Assembly (NCBI RefSeq): GCF_954871325.1
Contig: NC_088779.1
Coordinates: 16,122,846 to 16,186,845, forward strand
From: Gordionus sp. m RMFG-2023
Lineage: Eukaryota > Nematomorpha > Gordioida > Chordodea > Parachordodidae
DNA: 64,000 nt
Direction of reading: 5' to 3'
The notes beneath the pieces were generated by a model. The model was not told where the DNA came from and ran no database searches. It worked only from the letters and a program-made list of their open reading frames with translations. Made by a program: the position numbers and the translations under genes. Below are positions 21,901 to 36,900 of the stretch, one piece after another (the stretch's first letter is position 1; the number at the start of each line of letters is the position of its first letter).

Positions 21901-24900
21901 TCATTGAACTCAGAATTTAATTCTCTATCCAAAATCGCTTAGATGTATTTTTTTACGTTTTCGGTTCACGAAATAAATTTTTTGTCGCGAAAGACAGTAT
22001 ATAGGGGAAAGCTAACATTTTAAAAGTAATTTTTATAATATTTATATCATTGAACTCAGAATTTAATTCTCTATCTAAAAGAGCTTAGATGTATTTTTTT
22101 ACGTTTCCGGTTCACAAAATAAATTTTTTGTCGCGAAAGACATATATAGGGGAAAGGCTAACATTTTAAAGGTAATTTTTATAATATTTATATCATTGAA
22201 CTCAGAATTTAATTCTCTATCCAAAACAGCTTAGATATATTTTTTTACGTTTCCGGTTCACAAAATAAATTTTTTCTCGCGAAAGACATATATAGGGGAA
22301 AGGCTAACATTTTAAAAGTAATTTTTATAATATTTATATCATTGAACTCAGAATTTAATTCTCTATCCAAAACCGCTTAGTTGTATTTTTTTACATTTCC
22401 GGTTCACAAAATAAATATTTTGTCGCGAAAGACAGTTATAGGGGAAAGGCTAACATTTTAAAAGTAATTTTTATAATATTTATATCATTGAACTCAGAAT
22501 TTAATTCTCTATCCAAAACCGCTTAGATGTATTTATTACGTTTCCGGTTCATAAAATAATTTTTTGTCGCGAAAGACATATATAGGGGAAAGGTAAACAT
22601 TTTAAAAGTAATTTTTATATTATTTATATCATTGAACTCAGAATTTAATTTTCTATCTAAAACCGCTTAGATGTATTTTTTTACGTTTTCGGTTCACAAA
22701 ATAAATTTTTTGTCGCGAAAGACATTTATTGGGGAAAGGCTAACATTTTAAAAGTAATTTTTCTAATATTTATATCATTGAACTCAGAATTTAATTCTCT
22801 ATCCAAAACCGCTTAGATGTATTTTTTTACGTTTCTCGTTCACAAAATAAATTTTTTGTCGCGAAAGACAGTTATAGGGGATGGGCTAACATTTTAAAAG
22901 TAATTTTTATAATAATTAAATCTTTGAACTCAGAATTTAATTCTCTATCCAAAATCGCTTAGATGTATTTTTTACGTTTCCGGTTCACAAAATAAATTTT
23001 TTGTCGCGAAAGACAGTTATAGGGGAAAGGCTAACATTTTAAAAGTAATTTTTATAATATTTATATCATTGAACTCAGAATTTAATTCTCTATCCAAAAT
23101 CGCTTAGATGTATTTTTTTACGTTTCCGGTTCACAAAATAAATTTTTTGTCGCGAAAGACATATATAGGGGAAAGGCTAACATTTTAAAAGTAATTTTTA
23201 TAATATTTATATCATTGAACTCAGAATTTAATTCTCTATCCAAAACCGCTTAGTTGTATTTTTTTACATTTCCGGTTCACAAAATAAATATTTTGTCGCG
23301 AAAGACAGTTATAGGGGAAAGGCTAACATTTTAAAAGTAATTTTTATAATATTTATATCATTGAACTCAGAATTTAATTCTCTATCCAAAATCGCTTAGA
23401 TGTTTTTTTTTACGTTTCCGGTTCACAAAATAAATTTTTTGTCGCGAAAGACATATATAGGGGAAAGGCTAACATTTTAAAAGTAATTTTTATAATATTT
23501 ATATCATTGAACTCAGAATTTAATTCTCTATCCAAAACCGCTTAGATGTATTTATTACGTTTCCGGTTCATAAAATAATTTTTTGTCGCGAAAGACATAT
23601 ATAGGGGAAAGGTAAACATTTTAAAAGTAATTTTTATATTATTTATATCATTGAACTCAGAATTTAATTTTATATCTAAAACCGCTTAGATGTATTTTTT
23701 TACGTTTTCGGTTCACAAAATAAATTTTTTGTCGCGTCGCGAAAGACATTTATTGGGGAAAGGCTAACATTTTAAAAGTAATTTTTCTAATATTTATATC
23801 ATTGAACTCAGAATTTAATTCTCTATCCAAAACCGCTTAGATGTATTTTTTTACGTTTCTCGTTCACAAAATAAATTTTTTGTCGCGAAAGACAGTTATA
23901 GGGGAAAGGCTAACATTTTAAAAGTAATTTTTATGATAATTAAATATTTGAACTCAGAATTTAATTCTCTATCCAAAATCGCTTAGATATATTTGTTACG
24001 TTTCCGGTTCACAAAATAAATTTTTTGTCGCGAAAGACATATATAGGGGAAAGGCTAACATTTTAAAGGTAATTTTTATAATATTTATATCATTGAACTC
24101 AGAATTTAATTCTCTTCCCAAAACCGCTTAGATTTCTTTTTTTACATTTCCGGTTCACAAAATAAATATTTAGTCGCTAAAGACATATATAGGGTAAAGG
24201 CTAACATTTTAAAAGTAATTTTTATAATATTTATATCATTGAACTCAGAATTTAATTCTCTATCCAAAACCGCTTAGATGTATTTTTTTACGTTTCTCGT
24301 TCACAAAATAAATTTTTTGTCGCGAAAGACAGTTATAGGGGAAAGGCTAACATTTTAAAAGTAATTTTTATAATAATTAAATCTTTGAACTCAGAATTTA
24401 ATTCTCTATCCAAAATCGCTTAGATGTATTTTTTTACGTTTCCGGTTCACAAAATAAATATTTTGTCGCGAAAGACATATATAGGGGATGGGCTAACATT
24501 TTAAAAGTAATTTTTATAATAATTAAATCTTTGAACTCAGAATTTAATTCTCTATCCAAAATCGCTTAGATGTATTTTTTACGTTTCCGGTTCACAAAAT
24601 AAATTTTTTGTCGCGAAAGACAGTTATAGGGGAAAGGCTAACATTTTAAAAGTAATTTTTATAATATTTATATCATTGAACTCAGAATTTAATTCTCTAT
24701 CCAAAATCGCTTAGATGTATTTTTTTACGTTTCCGGTTCACAAAATAAATTTTTTGTCGCGAAAGACATATATAGGGGAAAGGCTAACATTTTAAAAGTA
24801 ATTTTTATAATATTTATATCATTGAACTCAGAATTTAATTCTCTATCCAAAACCGCTTAGTTGTATTTTTTACATTTCCGGTTCACAAAATAAATATTTT

Positions 24901-27900
24901 GTCGCGAAAGACAGTTATAGGGGAAAGGCTAACATTTTAAAAGTAATTTTTATAATATTTATATCATTGAACTCAGAATTTAATTCTCTATCCAAAATCG
25001 CTTAGATGTTTTTTTTTACGTTTCCGGTTCACAAAATAAATTTTTTGTCGCGAAAGACATATATAGGGGAAAGGCTAACATTTTAAAAGTAATTTTTATA
25101 ATATTTATATCATTGAACTCAGAATTTAATTCTCTATCCAAAACCGCTTAGATGTATTTATTACGTTTCCGGTTCATAAAATAATTTTTTGTCGCGAAAG
25201 ACATATATAGGGGAAAGGTAAACATTTTAAAAGTAATTTTTATATTATTTATATCATTGAACTCAGAATTTAATTTTATATCTAAAACCGCTTAGATGTA
25301 TTTTTTTACGTTTTCGGTTCACAAAATAAATTTTTTGTCGCGTCGCGAAAGACATTTATTGGGGAAAGGCTAACATTTTAAAAGTAATTTTTCTAATATT
25401 TATATCATTGAACTCAGAATTTAATTCTCTATCCAAAACCGCTTAGATGTATTTTTTTACGTTTCTCGTTCACAAAATAATTTTTTTGTCGCGAAAGACA
25501 GTTATAGGGGAAAGGCTAACATTTTAAAAGTAATTTTTATGATAATTAAATATTTGAACTCAGAATTTAATTCTCTATCCAAAATCGCTTAGATATATTT
25601 GTTACGTTTCCGGTTCACAAAATAAATTTTTTGTCGCGAAAGACATATATAGGGGAAAGGCTAACATTTTAAAGGTAATTTTTATAATATTTATATCATT
25701 GAACTCAAAATTTAATTCTCTACCCAAAACCGGTTAGATTTCTTTTTTTACATTTCCTGTTCACAAAATAAATATTTAGTCGCGAAAGACATATATAGGG
25801 TAAAGGCTAACATTTTAAAAGTAATTTTTATAATATTTATATCATTGAACTCAGAATTTAATTCTCTATCCAAAACCGCTTAGATGTATTTTTTTACGTT
25901 TCTCGTTCACAAAATAAATTTTTTGTCGCGAAAGACAGTTATAGGGGAAAGGCTAACATTTTAAAAGTAATTTTTATAATAATTAAATCTTTGAACTCAG
26001 AATTTAATTCTCTATCCAAAATCGCTTAGATGTATTTTTTTACGTTTCCGGTTCACAAAATAAATATTTTGTCGCGAAAGACATATATAGGGGAAAGGCT
26101 AACATTTTAAAAGTAATTTTTATAATATTTATATCATTGAACTCAGAATTTAATTCTCTATCCAAAACCGCTTAGAAGTATTTTTTTTACGTTTCCGTTT
26201 CACAAAATAAATTTTTTGTCGCGAAAGACATATATAGGGGAAAGGCTAACATTTTAAAAGTAATTTTTATAATAATTAAATATTTGAACTCAGAATTTAA
26301 TTCTCTATCCAAAATCGCTTAGATATATTTTTTACGTTTCCGGTTCACAAAATAAATATTTAGTCGCGAAAGACATATATAGGGGAAAGGCTAACATTTT
26401 AAAAGTAATTTTTATAATAATTAAATCTTTGAACTCAGAATTTAATTCTCTATCCAAAATCGCTTAGATGTATTTTTTACGTTTCCGGTTCACAAAATAA
26501 ATTTTTTATCGCGAAAGACAGTTATAGGGGAAAGGCTAACATTTTAAAAGTAATTTTTATAATATTTATATCATTGAACTCAGAATTTAATTCTCTATCC
26601 AAAATCGCTTAGATGTATTTTTTTACGTTTCCGGTTCACAAAATAAATTTTTTGTCGCGAAAGACATATATAGGGGAAAGGCTAACATTTTAAAAGTAAT
26701 TTTTATAATATTTATATCATTGAACTCAGAATTTAATTCTCTATCCAAAACCGCTTAGATGTATTTATTACGTTTCCGGTTCATAAAATAATTTTTTGTC
26801 GCGAAAGACATATATAGGGGAAAGGTAAACATTTTAAAAGTAATTTTTATATTATTTATATCATTGAACTCAGAATTTAATTTTCTATCTAAAACCGCTT
26901 AGATGTATTTTTTTACGTTTTCGGTTCACAAAATAAATTTTTTGTCGCGAAAGACATTTATTGGGGAAAGGCTAACATTTTAAAAGTAATTTTTCTAATA
27001 TTTATATCATTGAACTCAGAATTTAATTCTCTATCCAAAACCGCTTAGATGTATTTTTTTACGTTTCTCGTTCACAAAATAAATTTTTTGTCGCGAAAGA
27101 CAGTTATAGGGGAAAGGCTAACATTTTAAAAGTAATTTTTATAATAATTAAATATTTGAACTCAGAATTTAATTCTCTATCCAAAATCGCTTAGATGTAT
27201 TTTTTACGTTTCCGGTTCACAAAATAAAATTTTTGTCGCGAAAGACATATATAGGGGAAAGGCTAACATTTTAAAGGTAATTTTTATAATATTTATATCA
27301 TTGAACTCAGAATTTAATTCTCTACCAAAAACCGCTTAGATTTCATTTTTTACATTTCCGGTTCACAAAATAAATATTTAGTCGCGAAAGACATATATAG
27401 GGGAAAGGCTAACATTTTAAAAGTAATTTTTATAATATTTATATCATTGAACTCAGAATTTAATTCTCTATCCAAAACCGCTTAGATGTATTTTTTTACG
27501 TTTCTCGTTCACAAAATAAATTTTTTGTCGCGATAGACAGTTATAGGGGAAAGGCTAACATTTTAAAAGTAATTTTTATAATATTTAAATCATTGAACTC
27601 AGAATTTAATTCTCTATCCAAAATCGCTTAGATGTATTTTTTTACGTTTTCGGTTCACGAAATAAATTTTTTGTCGCGAAAGACAGTTATAGGGGAAAGC
27701 TAACATTTTAAAAGTAATTTTTATAATATTTATATCATTGAACTCAGAATTTAATTCTCTATCTAAAAGAGCTTAGATGTATTTTTTTACGTTTCCGGTT
27801 CACAAAATAAATTTTTTGTCGCGAAAGACATATATAGGGGAAAGGCTAACATTTTAAAGGTAATTTTTATAATATTTATATCATTGAACTCAGAATTTAA

Positions 27901-30900
27901 TTCTCTATCCAAAACCGCTTAGATGTATTTATTACGTTTCCGGTTCATAAAATAATTTTTTGTCGCGAAAGACATATATAGGGGAAAGGCTAACATTTTA
28001 AAAGTAATTTTTATAATATTTATATCATTGAACTCAGAATTTAATTCTCTATCCAAAACCGCTTAGATGTATTTATTACGTTTCCGGTTCATAAAATAAT
28101 TTTTTGTCGCGAAAGACATATATAGGGGAAAGGTAAACATTTTAAAAGTAATTTTTATATTATTTATATCATTGAACTCAGAATTTAATTTTCTATCTAA
28201 AACCGCTTAGATGTATTTTTTTACGTTTTCGGTTCACAAAATAAATTTTTTGTCGCGTCGCGAAAGACATTTATTGGGGAAAGGCTAACATTTTAAAAGT
28301 AATTTTTCTAATATTTATATCATTGAACTCAGAATTTAATTCTCTATCCAAAACCGCTTAGATGTATTTTTTTACGTTTCTCGTTCACAAAATAAATTTT
28401 TTGTCGCGAAAGACAGTTATAGGGGAAAGGCTAACATTTTAAAAGTAATTTTTATAATAATTAAATATTTGAACTCAGAATTTAATTCTCTATCCAAAAT
28501 CGCTTAGATATATTTTTTACGTTTCCGGTTCACAAAATAAATTTTTTGTCGCGAAAGACATATATAGGGGAAAGGCTAACATTTTAAAGGTAATTTTTAT
28601 AATATTTATATCATTGAACTCAGAATTTAATTCTCTACCCAAAACCGCTTAGATTTCTTTTTTTACATTTCCGGTTCACAAAATAAATATTTAGTCGCGA
28701 AAGACATATATAGGGGAAAGGCTAACATTTTAAAAGTAATTTTTATAATATTTATATCATTGAACTCAGAATTTAATTCTCTATCCAAAACCGCTTAGAT
28801 GTATTTTTTTACGTTTCTCGTTCACAAAATAAATTTTTTGTCGCGATAGACAGTTATAGGGGAAAGGCTAACATTTTAAAAGTAATTTTTATAATATTTA
28901 AATCATTGAACTCAGAATTTAATTCTCTATCCAAAATCGCTTAGATGTATTTTTTTACGTTTCCGGTTCACAAAATAAATATTTTGTCGCGAAAGACATA
29001 TATAGGGGAAAGGCTAACATTTTAAAAGTAATTTTTATAATATTTATATCATTGAACTCAGAATTTAATTCTCTATCCAAAACCGCTTAGATGTATTTTT
29101 TTACGTTTCTCGTTCACAAAATAAATTTTTTGTCGCGATAGACAGTTATAGGGGAAAGGCTAACATTTTAAAAGTAATTTTTATATTATTTATATCATTG
29201 AACTCAGAATTTAATTCTCTACCCAAAACCGCTTAGAAGTATTTTTTTTACGTTTCCGTTTCACAAAATAAATTTTTTGTCGCGAAAGACATATATAGGG
29301 GAAAGGCTAACATTTTAAAAGTAATTTTTATAATAATTAAATATTTGAACTCAGAATTTAATTCTCTATCCAAAATCGCTTAGATATATTTTTTACGTTT
29401 CCGGTTCACAAAATAAATATTTAGTCGCGAAAGACATATATAGGGGAAAGGCTAACATTTTAAAAGTAATTTTTATAATAATTAAATCTTTGAACTCAGA
29501 ATTTAATTCTCTATCCAAAATCGCTTAGATGTATTTTTTACGTTTCCGGTTCACAAAATAAATTTTTTGTCGCGAAAGACAGTTATAGGGGAAAGGCTAA
29601 CATTTTAAAAGTAATTTTTATAATATTTATATCATTGAACTCAGAATTTAATTCTCTATCCAAAATCGCTTAGATGTATTTTTTTACGTTTCCGGTTCAC
29701 AAAATAAATATTTTGTCGCGAAAGACATATATAGGGGAAAGGCTAACATTTTAAAAGTAATTTTTATAATATTTATATCATTGAACTCAGAATTTAATTC
29801 TCTATCCAAAACCGCTTAGAAGTATTTTTTTTACGTTTCCGTTTCACAAAATAAATTTTTTGTCGCGAAAGACATATATAGGGGAAAGGCTAACATTTTA
29901 AAAGTAATTTTTATCATAATTAAATATTTGAACTCAGAATTTAATTCTCTATCCAAAATCGCTTAGATATATTTTTTACGTTTCCGGTTCACAAAATAAA
30001 TAATTAGTCGCGAAAGACATATATAGGGGAAAGGCTAACATTTTAAAAGTAATTTTTATAATAATTAAATCTTTGAACTCAGAATTTAATTCTCTATCCA
30101 AAATCGCTTAGATGTATTTTTTACGTTTCCGGTTCACAAAATAAATTTTTTGTCGCGAAAGACAGTTATAGGGGAAAGGCTAACATTTTAAAAGTAATTT
30201 TTATAATATTTATATCATTGAACTCAGAATTTAATTCTCTATCCAAAACCGCTTAGATGTATTTTTTTACGTTTCTCGTTCACAAAATAAATTTTTTGTC
30301 GCGATAGACAGTTATAGGGGAAAGGCTAACATTTTAAAAGTAATTTTTATAATATTTAAATCATTGAACTCAGAATTTAATTCTCTATCCAAAATCGCTT
30401 AGATGTATTTTTTTACGTTTCCGGTTCACAAAATAAATATTTTGTCGCGAAAGACATATATAGGGGAAAGGCTAACATTTTAAAAGTAATTTTTATAATA
30501 TTTATATCATTGAACTCAGAATTTAATTCTCTATCCAAAACCGCTTAGATGTATTTTTTTACGTTTCTCGTTCACAAAATAAATTTTTTGTCGCGATAGA
30601 CAGTTATAGGGGAAAGGCTAACATTTTAAAAGTAATTTTTATATTATTTATATCATTGAACTCAGAATTTAATTCTCTATCCAAAACCGCTTAGATGTAT
30701 TTTTTTACGTTTCTCGTTCACAAAATAAATTTTTTGTCGCGAAAGACAGTTATAGGGGAAAGGCTAACATTTTAAAAGTAATTTTTATAATATTTATATC
30801 ATTGAACTCAGAATTTAATTCTCTATCCAAAACCGCTTAGATGTATTTTTTACGTTTCCGGTTCACAAAATAAATATTTAGTCGCGAAAGACATATATAG

Positions 30901-33900
30901 GGGAAAGGCTAACATTTTAAAAGTAATTTTTATAATAATTAAATCTTTGAACTCAGAATTTAATTCTCTATCCAAAATCGCTTAGATGTATTTTTTACGT
31001 TTCCGGTTCACAAAATAAATTTTTTGTCGCGAAAGACAGTTATAGGGGAAAGGCTAACATTTTAAAAGTAATTTTTATAATATTTATATCATTGAACTCA
31101 GAATTTAATTCTCTATCCAAAATCGCTTAGATGTATTTTTTTACGTTTCCGGTTCACAAAATAAATATTTTGTCGCGAAAGACATATATAGGGGAAAGGC
31201 TAACATTTTAAAAGTAATTTTTATAATATTTATATCATTGAACTCAGAATTTAATTCTCTATCCAAAACCGCTTAGAAGTATTTTTTTTACGTTTCCGTT
31301 TCACAAAATAAATTTTTTGTCGCGAAAGACATATATAGGGGAAAGGCTAACATTTTAAAAGTAATTTTTATAATAATTAAATATTTGAACTCAGAATTTA
31401 ATTCTCTATCCAAAATCGCTTAGATATATTTTTTACGTTTCCGGTTCACAAAATAAATATTTAGTCGCGAAAGACATATATAGGGGAAAGGCTAACATTT
31501 TAAAAGTAATTTTTATAATAATTAAATCTTTGAACTCAGAATTTAATTCTCTATCCAAAATCGCTTAGATGTATTTTTTACGTTTCCGGTTCACAAAATA
31601 AATTTTTTGTCGCGAAAGACAGTTATAGGGGAAAGGCTAACATTTTAAAAGTAATTTTTATAATATTTATATCATTGAACTCAGAATTTAATTCTCTATC
31701 CAAAATCGCTTAGATGTATTTTTTTACGTTTCCGGTTCACAAAATAAATTTTTTGTCGCGAAAGACATATATAGGGGAAAGGCTAACATTTTAAAAGTAA
31801 TTTTTATAATATTTATATCATTGAACTCAGAATTTAATTCTCTATCCAAAACCGCTTAGATGTATTTATTACGTTTCCGGTTCATAAAATAATTTTTTGT
31901 CGCGAAAGACATATATAGGGGAAAGGTAAACATTTTAAAAGTAATTTTTATATTATTTATATCATTGAACTCAGAATTTAATTTTCTATCTAAAACCGCT
32001 TAGATGTATTTTTTTACGTTTTCGGTTCACAAAATAAATTTTTTGTCGCGAAAGACATTTATTGGGGAAAGGCTAACATTTTAAAAGTAATTTTTCTAAT
32101 ATTTATATCATTGAACTCAGAATTTAATTCTCTATCCAAAACCGCTTAGATGTATTTTTTTACGTTTCTCGTTCACAAAATAAATTTTTTGTCGCGAAAG
32201 ACAGTTATAGGGGAAAGGCTAACATTTTAAAAGTAATTTTTATAATATTTATATCATTGAACTCAGAATTTAATTCTCTATCCAAAACCGCTTAGATGTA
32301 TTTTTTACGTTTCCGGTTCACAAAATAAATTTTTTGTCGCGAAAGACATATATAGGGGAAAGGTAAACATTTTAAAAGTAATTTTTATATTATTTATATC
32401 ATTGAACTCAGAATTTAATTTTCTATCTAAAACCGCTTAGATGTATTTTTTTACGTTTTCGGTTCACAAAATAAATTTTTTGTCGCGAAAGACATTTATT
32501 GGGGAAAGGCTAACATTTTAAAAGTAATTTTTCTAATATTTATATCATTGAACTCAGAATTTAATTCTCTATCCAAAACCGCTTAGATGTATTTTTTTAC
32601 GTTTCTCGTTCACAAAATAAATTTTTTGTCGCGAAAGACAGTTATAGGGGAAAGGCTAACATTTTAAAAGTAATTTTTATAATAATTAAATCTTTGAACT
32701 CAGAATTTAATTCTCTATCCAAAATCGCTTAGATGTATTTTTTTACGTTTCCGGTTCACAAAATAAATATTTTGTCGCGAAAGACATATATAGGGGAAAG
32801 GCTAACATTTTAAAAGTAATTTTTATAATATTTATATCATTGAACTCAGAATTTAATTCTCTATCCAAAACCGCTTAGTTGTATTTTTTTACATTTCCGG
32901 TTCACAAAATAAATATTTTGTCGCGAAAGACAGTTATAGGGGAAAGGCTAACATTTTAAAAGTAATTTTTATAATATTTATATCATTGAACTCAGAATTT
33001 AATTCTCTATCCAAAATCGCTTAGATGTTTTTTTTTACGTTTCCGGTTCACAAAATAAATTTTTTGTCGCGAAAGACATATATAGGGGAAAGGCTAACAT
33101 TTTAAAAGTAATTTTTATAATATTTATATCATTGAACTCAGAATTTAATTCTCTATCCAAAACCGCTTAGATGTATTTATTACGTTTCCGGTTCATAAAA
33201 TAATTTTTTGTCGGGAAAGACATAAAATAGGGGAAAGGTAAACATTTTAAAAGTAATTTTTATATTATTTATATCATTGAACTCAGAATTTAATTTTCTA
33301 TCTAAAACCGCTTAGATGTATTTTTTTACGTTTTCGGTTCACAAAATAAATTTTTTGTCGCGAAAGACATTTATTGGGGAAAGGCTAACATTTTAAAAGT
33401 AATTTTTCTAATATTTATATCATTGAACTCAGAATTTAATTCTCTATCCAAAACCGCTTAGATGTATTTTTTTACGTTTCTCGTTCACAAAATAAATTTT
33501 TTGTCGCGAAAGACAGTTATAGGGGAAAGGCTAACATTTTAAAAGTAATTTTTATAATATTTAAATCATTGAACTCAGAATTTAATTCTCTATCCAAAAT
33601 CGCTTAGATGTATTTTTTTACGTTTACGGTTCACAAAATAAATATTTTGTCGCGAAAGACATATATAGGGGAAAGGCTAACATTTTAAAAGTAATTTTTA
33701 TAATATTTATATCATTGAACTCAGAATTTAATTATCTATCCAAAACCGCTTAGATGTATTTTTTTACGTTTCTCGTTCACAAAATAAATTTTTTGTCGCG
33801 ATAGACAGTTATAGGGGAAAGGCTAACATTTTAAAAGTAATTTTTATATTATTTATATCATTGAACTCAGAATTTAATTCTCTATCCAAAACCGCTTAGA

Positions 33901-36900
33901 AGTATTTTTTTTACGTTTCCGTTTCACAAAATAAATTTTTTGTCGCGAAAGACATATATAGGGGAAAGGCTAACATTTTAAAAGTAATTTTTATAATAAT
34001 TAAATATTTGAACTCAGAATTTAATTCTCTATCCAAAATCGCTTAGATATATTTTTTACGTTTCCGGTTCACAAAATAAATATTTAGTCGCGAAAGACAT
34101 ATATAGGGGAAAGGCTAACATTTTAAAAGTAATTTTTATAATAATTAAATCTTTGAACTCAGAATTTAATTCTCTATCCAAAATCGCTTAGATGTATTTT
34201 TTACGTTTCCGGTTCACAAAATAAATTTTTTGTCGCGAAAGACAGTTATAGGGGAAAGGCTAACATTTTAAAAGTAATTTTTATAATATTTATATCATTG
34301 AACTCAGAATTTAATTCTCTATCCAAAATCGCTTAGATGTATTTTTTTACGTTTCCGGTTCACAAAATAAATATTTTGTCGCGAAAGACATATATAGGGG
34401 AAAGGCTAACATTTTAAAAGTAATTTTTATAATAATTAAATATTTGAACTCAGAATTTAATTCTCTATCCAAAATCGCTTAGATATATTTTTTACGTTTC
34501 CGGTTCACAAAATAAATATTTAGTCGCGAAAGACATATATAGGGGAAAGGCTAACATTTTAAAAGTAATTTTTATAATAATTAAATCTTTGAACTCAGAA
34601 TTTAATTCTCTATCCAAAATCGCTTAGATGTATTTTTTACGTTTCCGGTTCACAAAATAAATTTTTTGTCGCGAAAGACAGTTATAGGGGAAAGGCTAAC
34701 ATTTTAAAAGTAATTTTTATAATATTTATATCATTGAACTCAGAATTTAATTCTCTATCCAAAATCGCTTAGATGTTTTTTTTTACGTTTCCGGTTCACA
34801 AAATAAATTTTTTGTCGCGAAAGACATATATAGGGGAAAGGCTAACATTTTAAAAGTAATTTTTATAATATTTATATCATTGAACTCAGAATTTAATTCT
34901 CTATCCAAAACCGCTTAGATGTATTTATTACGTTTCCGGTTCATAAAATAATTTTTTGTCGCGAAAGACATATATAGGGGAAAGGTAAACATTTTAAAAG
35001 TAATTTTTATATTATTTATATCATTGAACTCAGAATTTAATTTTCTATCTAAAACCGCTTAGATGTATTTTTTTACGTTTTCGGTTCACAAAATAAATTT
35101 TTTGTCGCGTCGCGAAAGACATTTATTGGGGAAAGGCTAACATTTTAAAAGTAATTTTTCTAATATTTATATCATTGAACTCAGAATTTAATTCTCTATC
35201 CAAAACCGCTTAGATGTATTTTTTTACGTTTCTCGTTCACAAAATAAATTTTTTGTCGCGAAAGACAGTTATAGGGGAAAGGCTAACATTTTAAAAGTAA
35301 TTTTTATAATAATTAAATATTTGAACTCAGAATTTAATTCTCTATCCAAAATCGCTTAGATATATTTTTTACGTTTCCGGTTCACAAAATAAATTTTTTG
35401 TCGCGAAAGACATATATAGGGGAAAGGCTAACATTTTAAAGGTAATTTTTATAATATTTATATCATTGAACTCAGAATTTAATTCTCTACCCAAAACCGC
35501 TTAGATTTCTTTTTTTACATTTCCGGTTCACAAAATAAATATTTAGTCGCGAAAGACATATATAGGGGAAAGGCTAACATTTTAAAAGTAATTTTTATAA
35601 TATTTATATCATTGAACTCAGAATTTAATTCTCTATCCAAAACCGCTTAGATGTATTTTTATACGTTTCTCGTTCACAAAATAAATTTTTTGTCGCGATA
35701 GACAGTTATAGGGGAAAGGCTAACATTTTAAAAGTAATTTTTATAATATTTAAATCATTGAACTCAGAATTTAATTCTCTATCCAAAATCGCTTAGATGT
35801 ATTTTTTTACGTTTTCGGTTCACGAAATAAATTTTTTGTCGCGAAAGACAGTTATAGGGGAAAGCAAACATTTTAAAAGTAATTTTTATAATATTTATAT
35901 CATTGAACTCAGAATTTAATTCTCTATCTAAAAGAGCTTAGATGTATTTTTTTACGTTTCCGGTTCACAAAATAAATTTTTTGTCGCGAAAGACATATAT
36001 AGGGGAAAGGCTAACATTTTAAAGGTAATTTTTATAATATTTATATCATTGAACTCAGAATTTAATTCTCTATCCAAAACCGCTTAGATATATTTTTTTA
36101 CGTTTCCGGTTCACAAAATAAATTTTTTGTCGCGAAAGACATATATAGGGGAAAGGCTAACATTTTAAAAGTAATTTTTATAATATTTATATCATTGAAC
36201 TCAGAATTTAATTCTCTATCCAAAACCGCTTAGATGTATTTTTTTACGTTTCTCGTTCACAAAATAAATTTTTTGTCGCGAAAGACAGTTATAGGGGAAA
36301 GGCTAACATTTTAAAAGTAATTTTTATAATAATTTAATCTTTGAACTCAGAATTTAATTCTCTATCCAAAATCGCTTAGATGTATTTTTTTACGTTTCCG
36401 GTTCACAAAATAAATATTTTGTCGCGAAAGACATATATAGGGGAAAGGCTAACATTTTAAAAGTAATTTTTATAATATTTATATCATTGAACTCAGAATT
36501 TAATTCTCTATCCAAAACCGCTTAGTTGTATTTTTTTACATTTCCGGTTCACAAAATAAATATTTTGTCGCGAAAGACAGTTATAGGGGAAAGGCTAACA
36601 TTTTAAAAGTAATTTTTATAATATTTTTATCATTGAACTCAGAATTTAATTCTCTATCCAAAATCGCTTAGTTGTTTTTTTTTACGTTTCCGGTTCACAA
36701 AATAAATTTTTTGTCGCGAAAGACATATATAGGGGAAAGGCTAACATTTTAAAAGTAATTTTTATAATATTTATATCATTGAACTCAGAATTTAATTCTC
36801 TATCCAAAACCGCTTAGATGTATTTATTACGTTTCCGGTTCATAAAATAATTTTTTGTCGCGAAAGACATATATAGGGGAAAGGTAAACATTTTAAAAGT

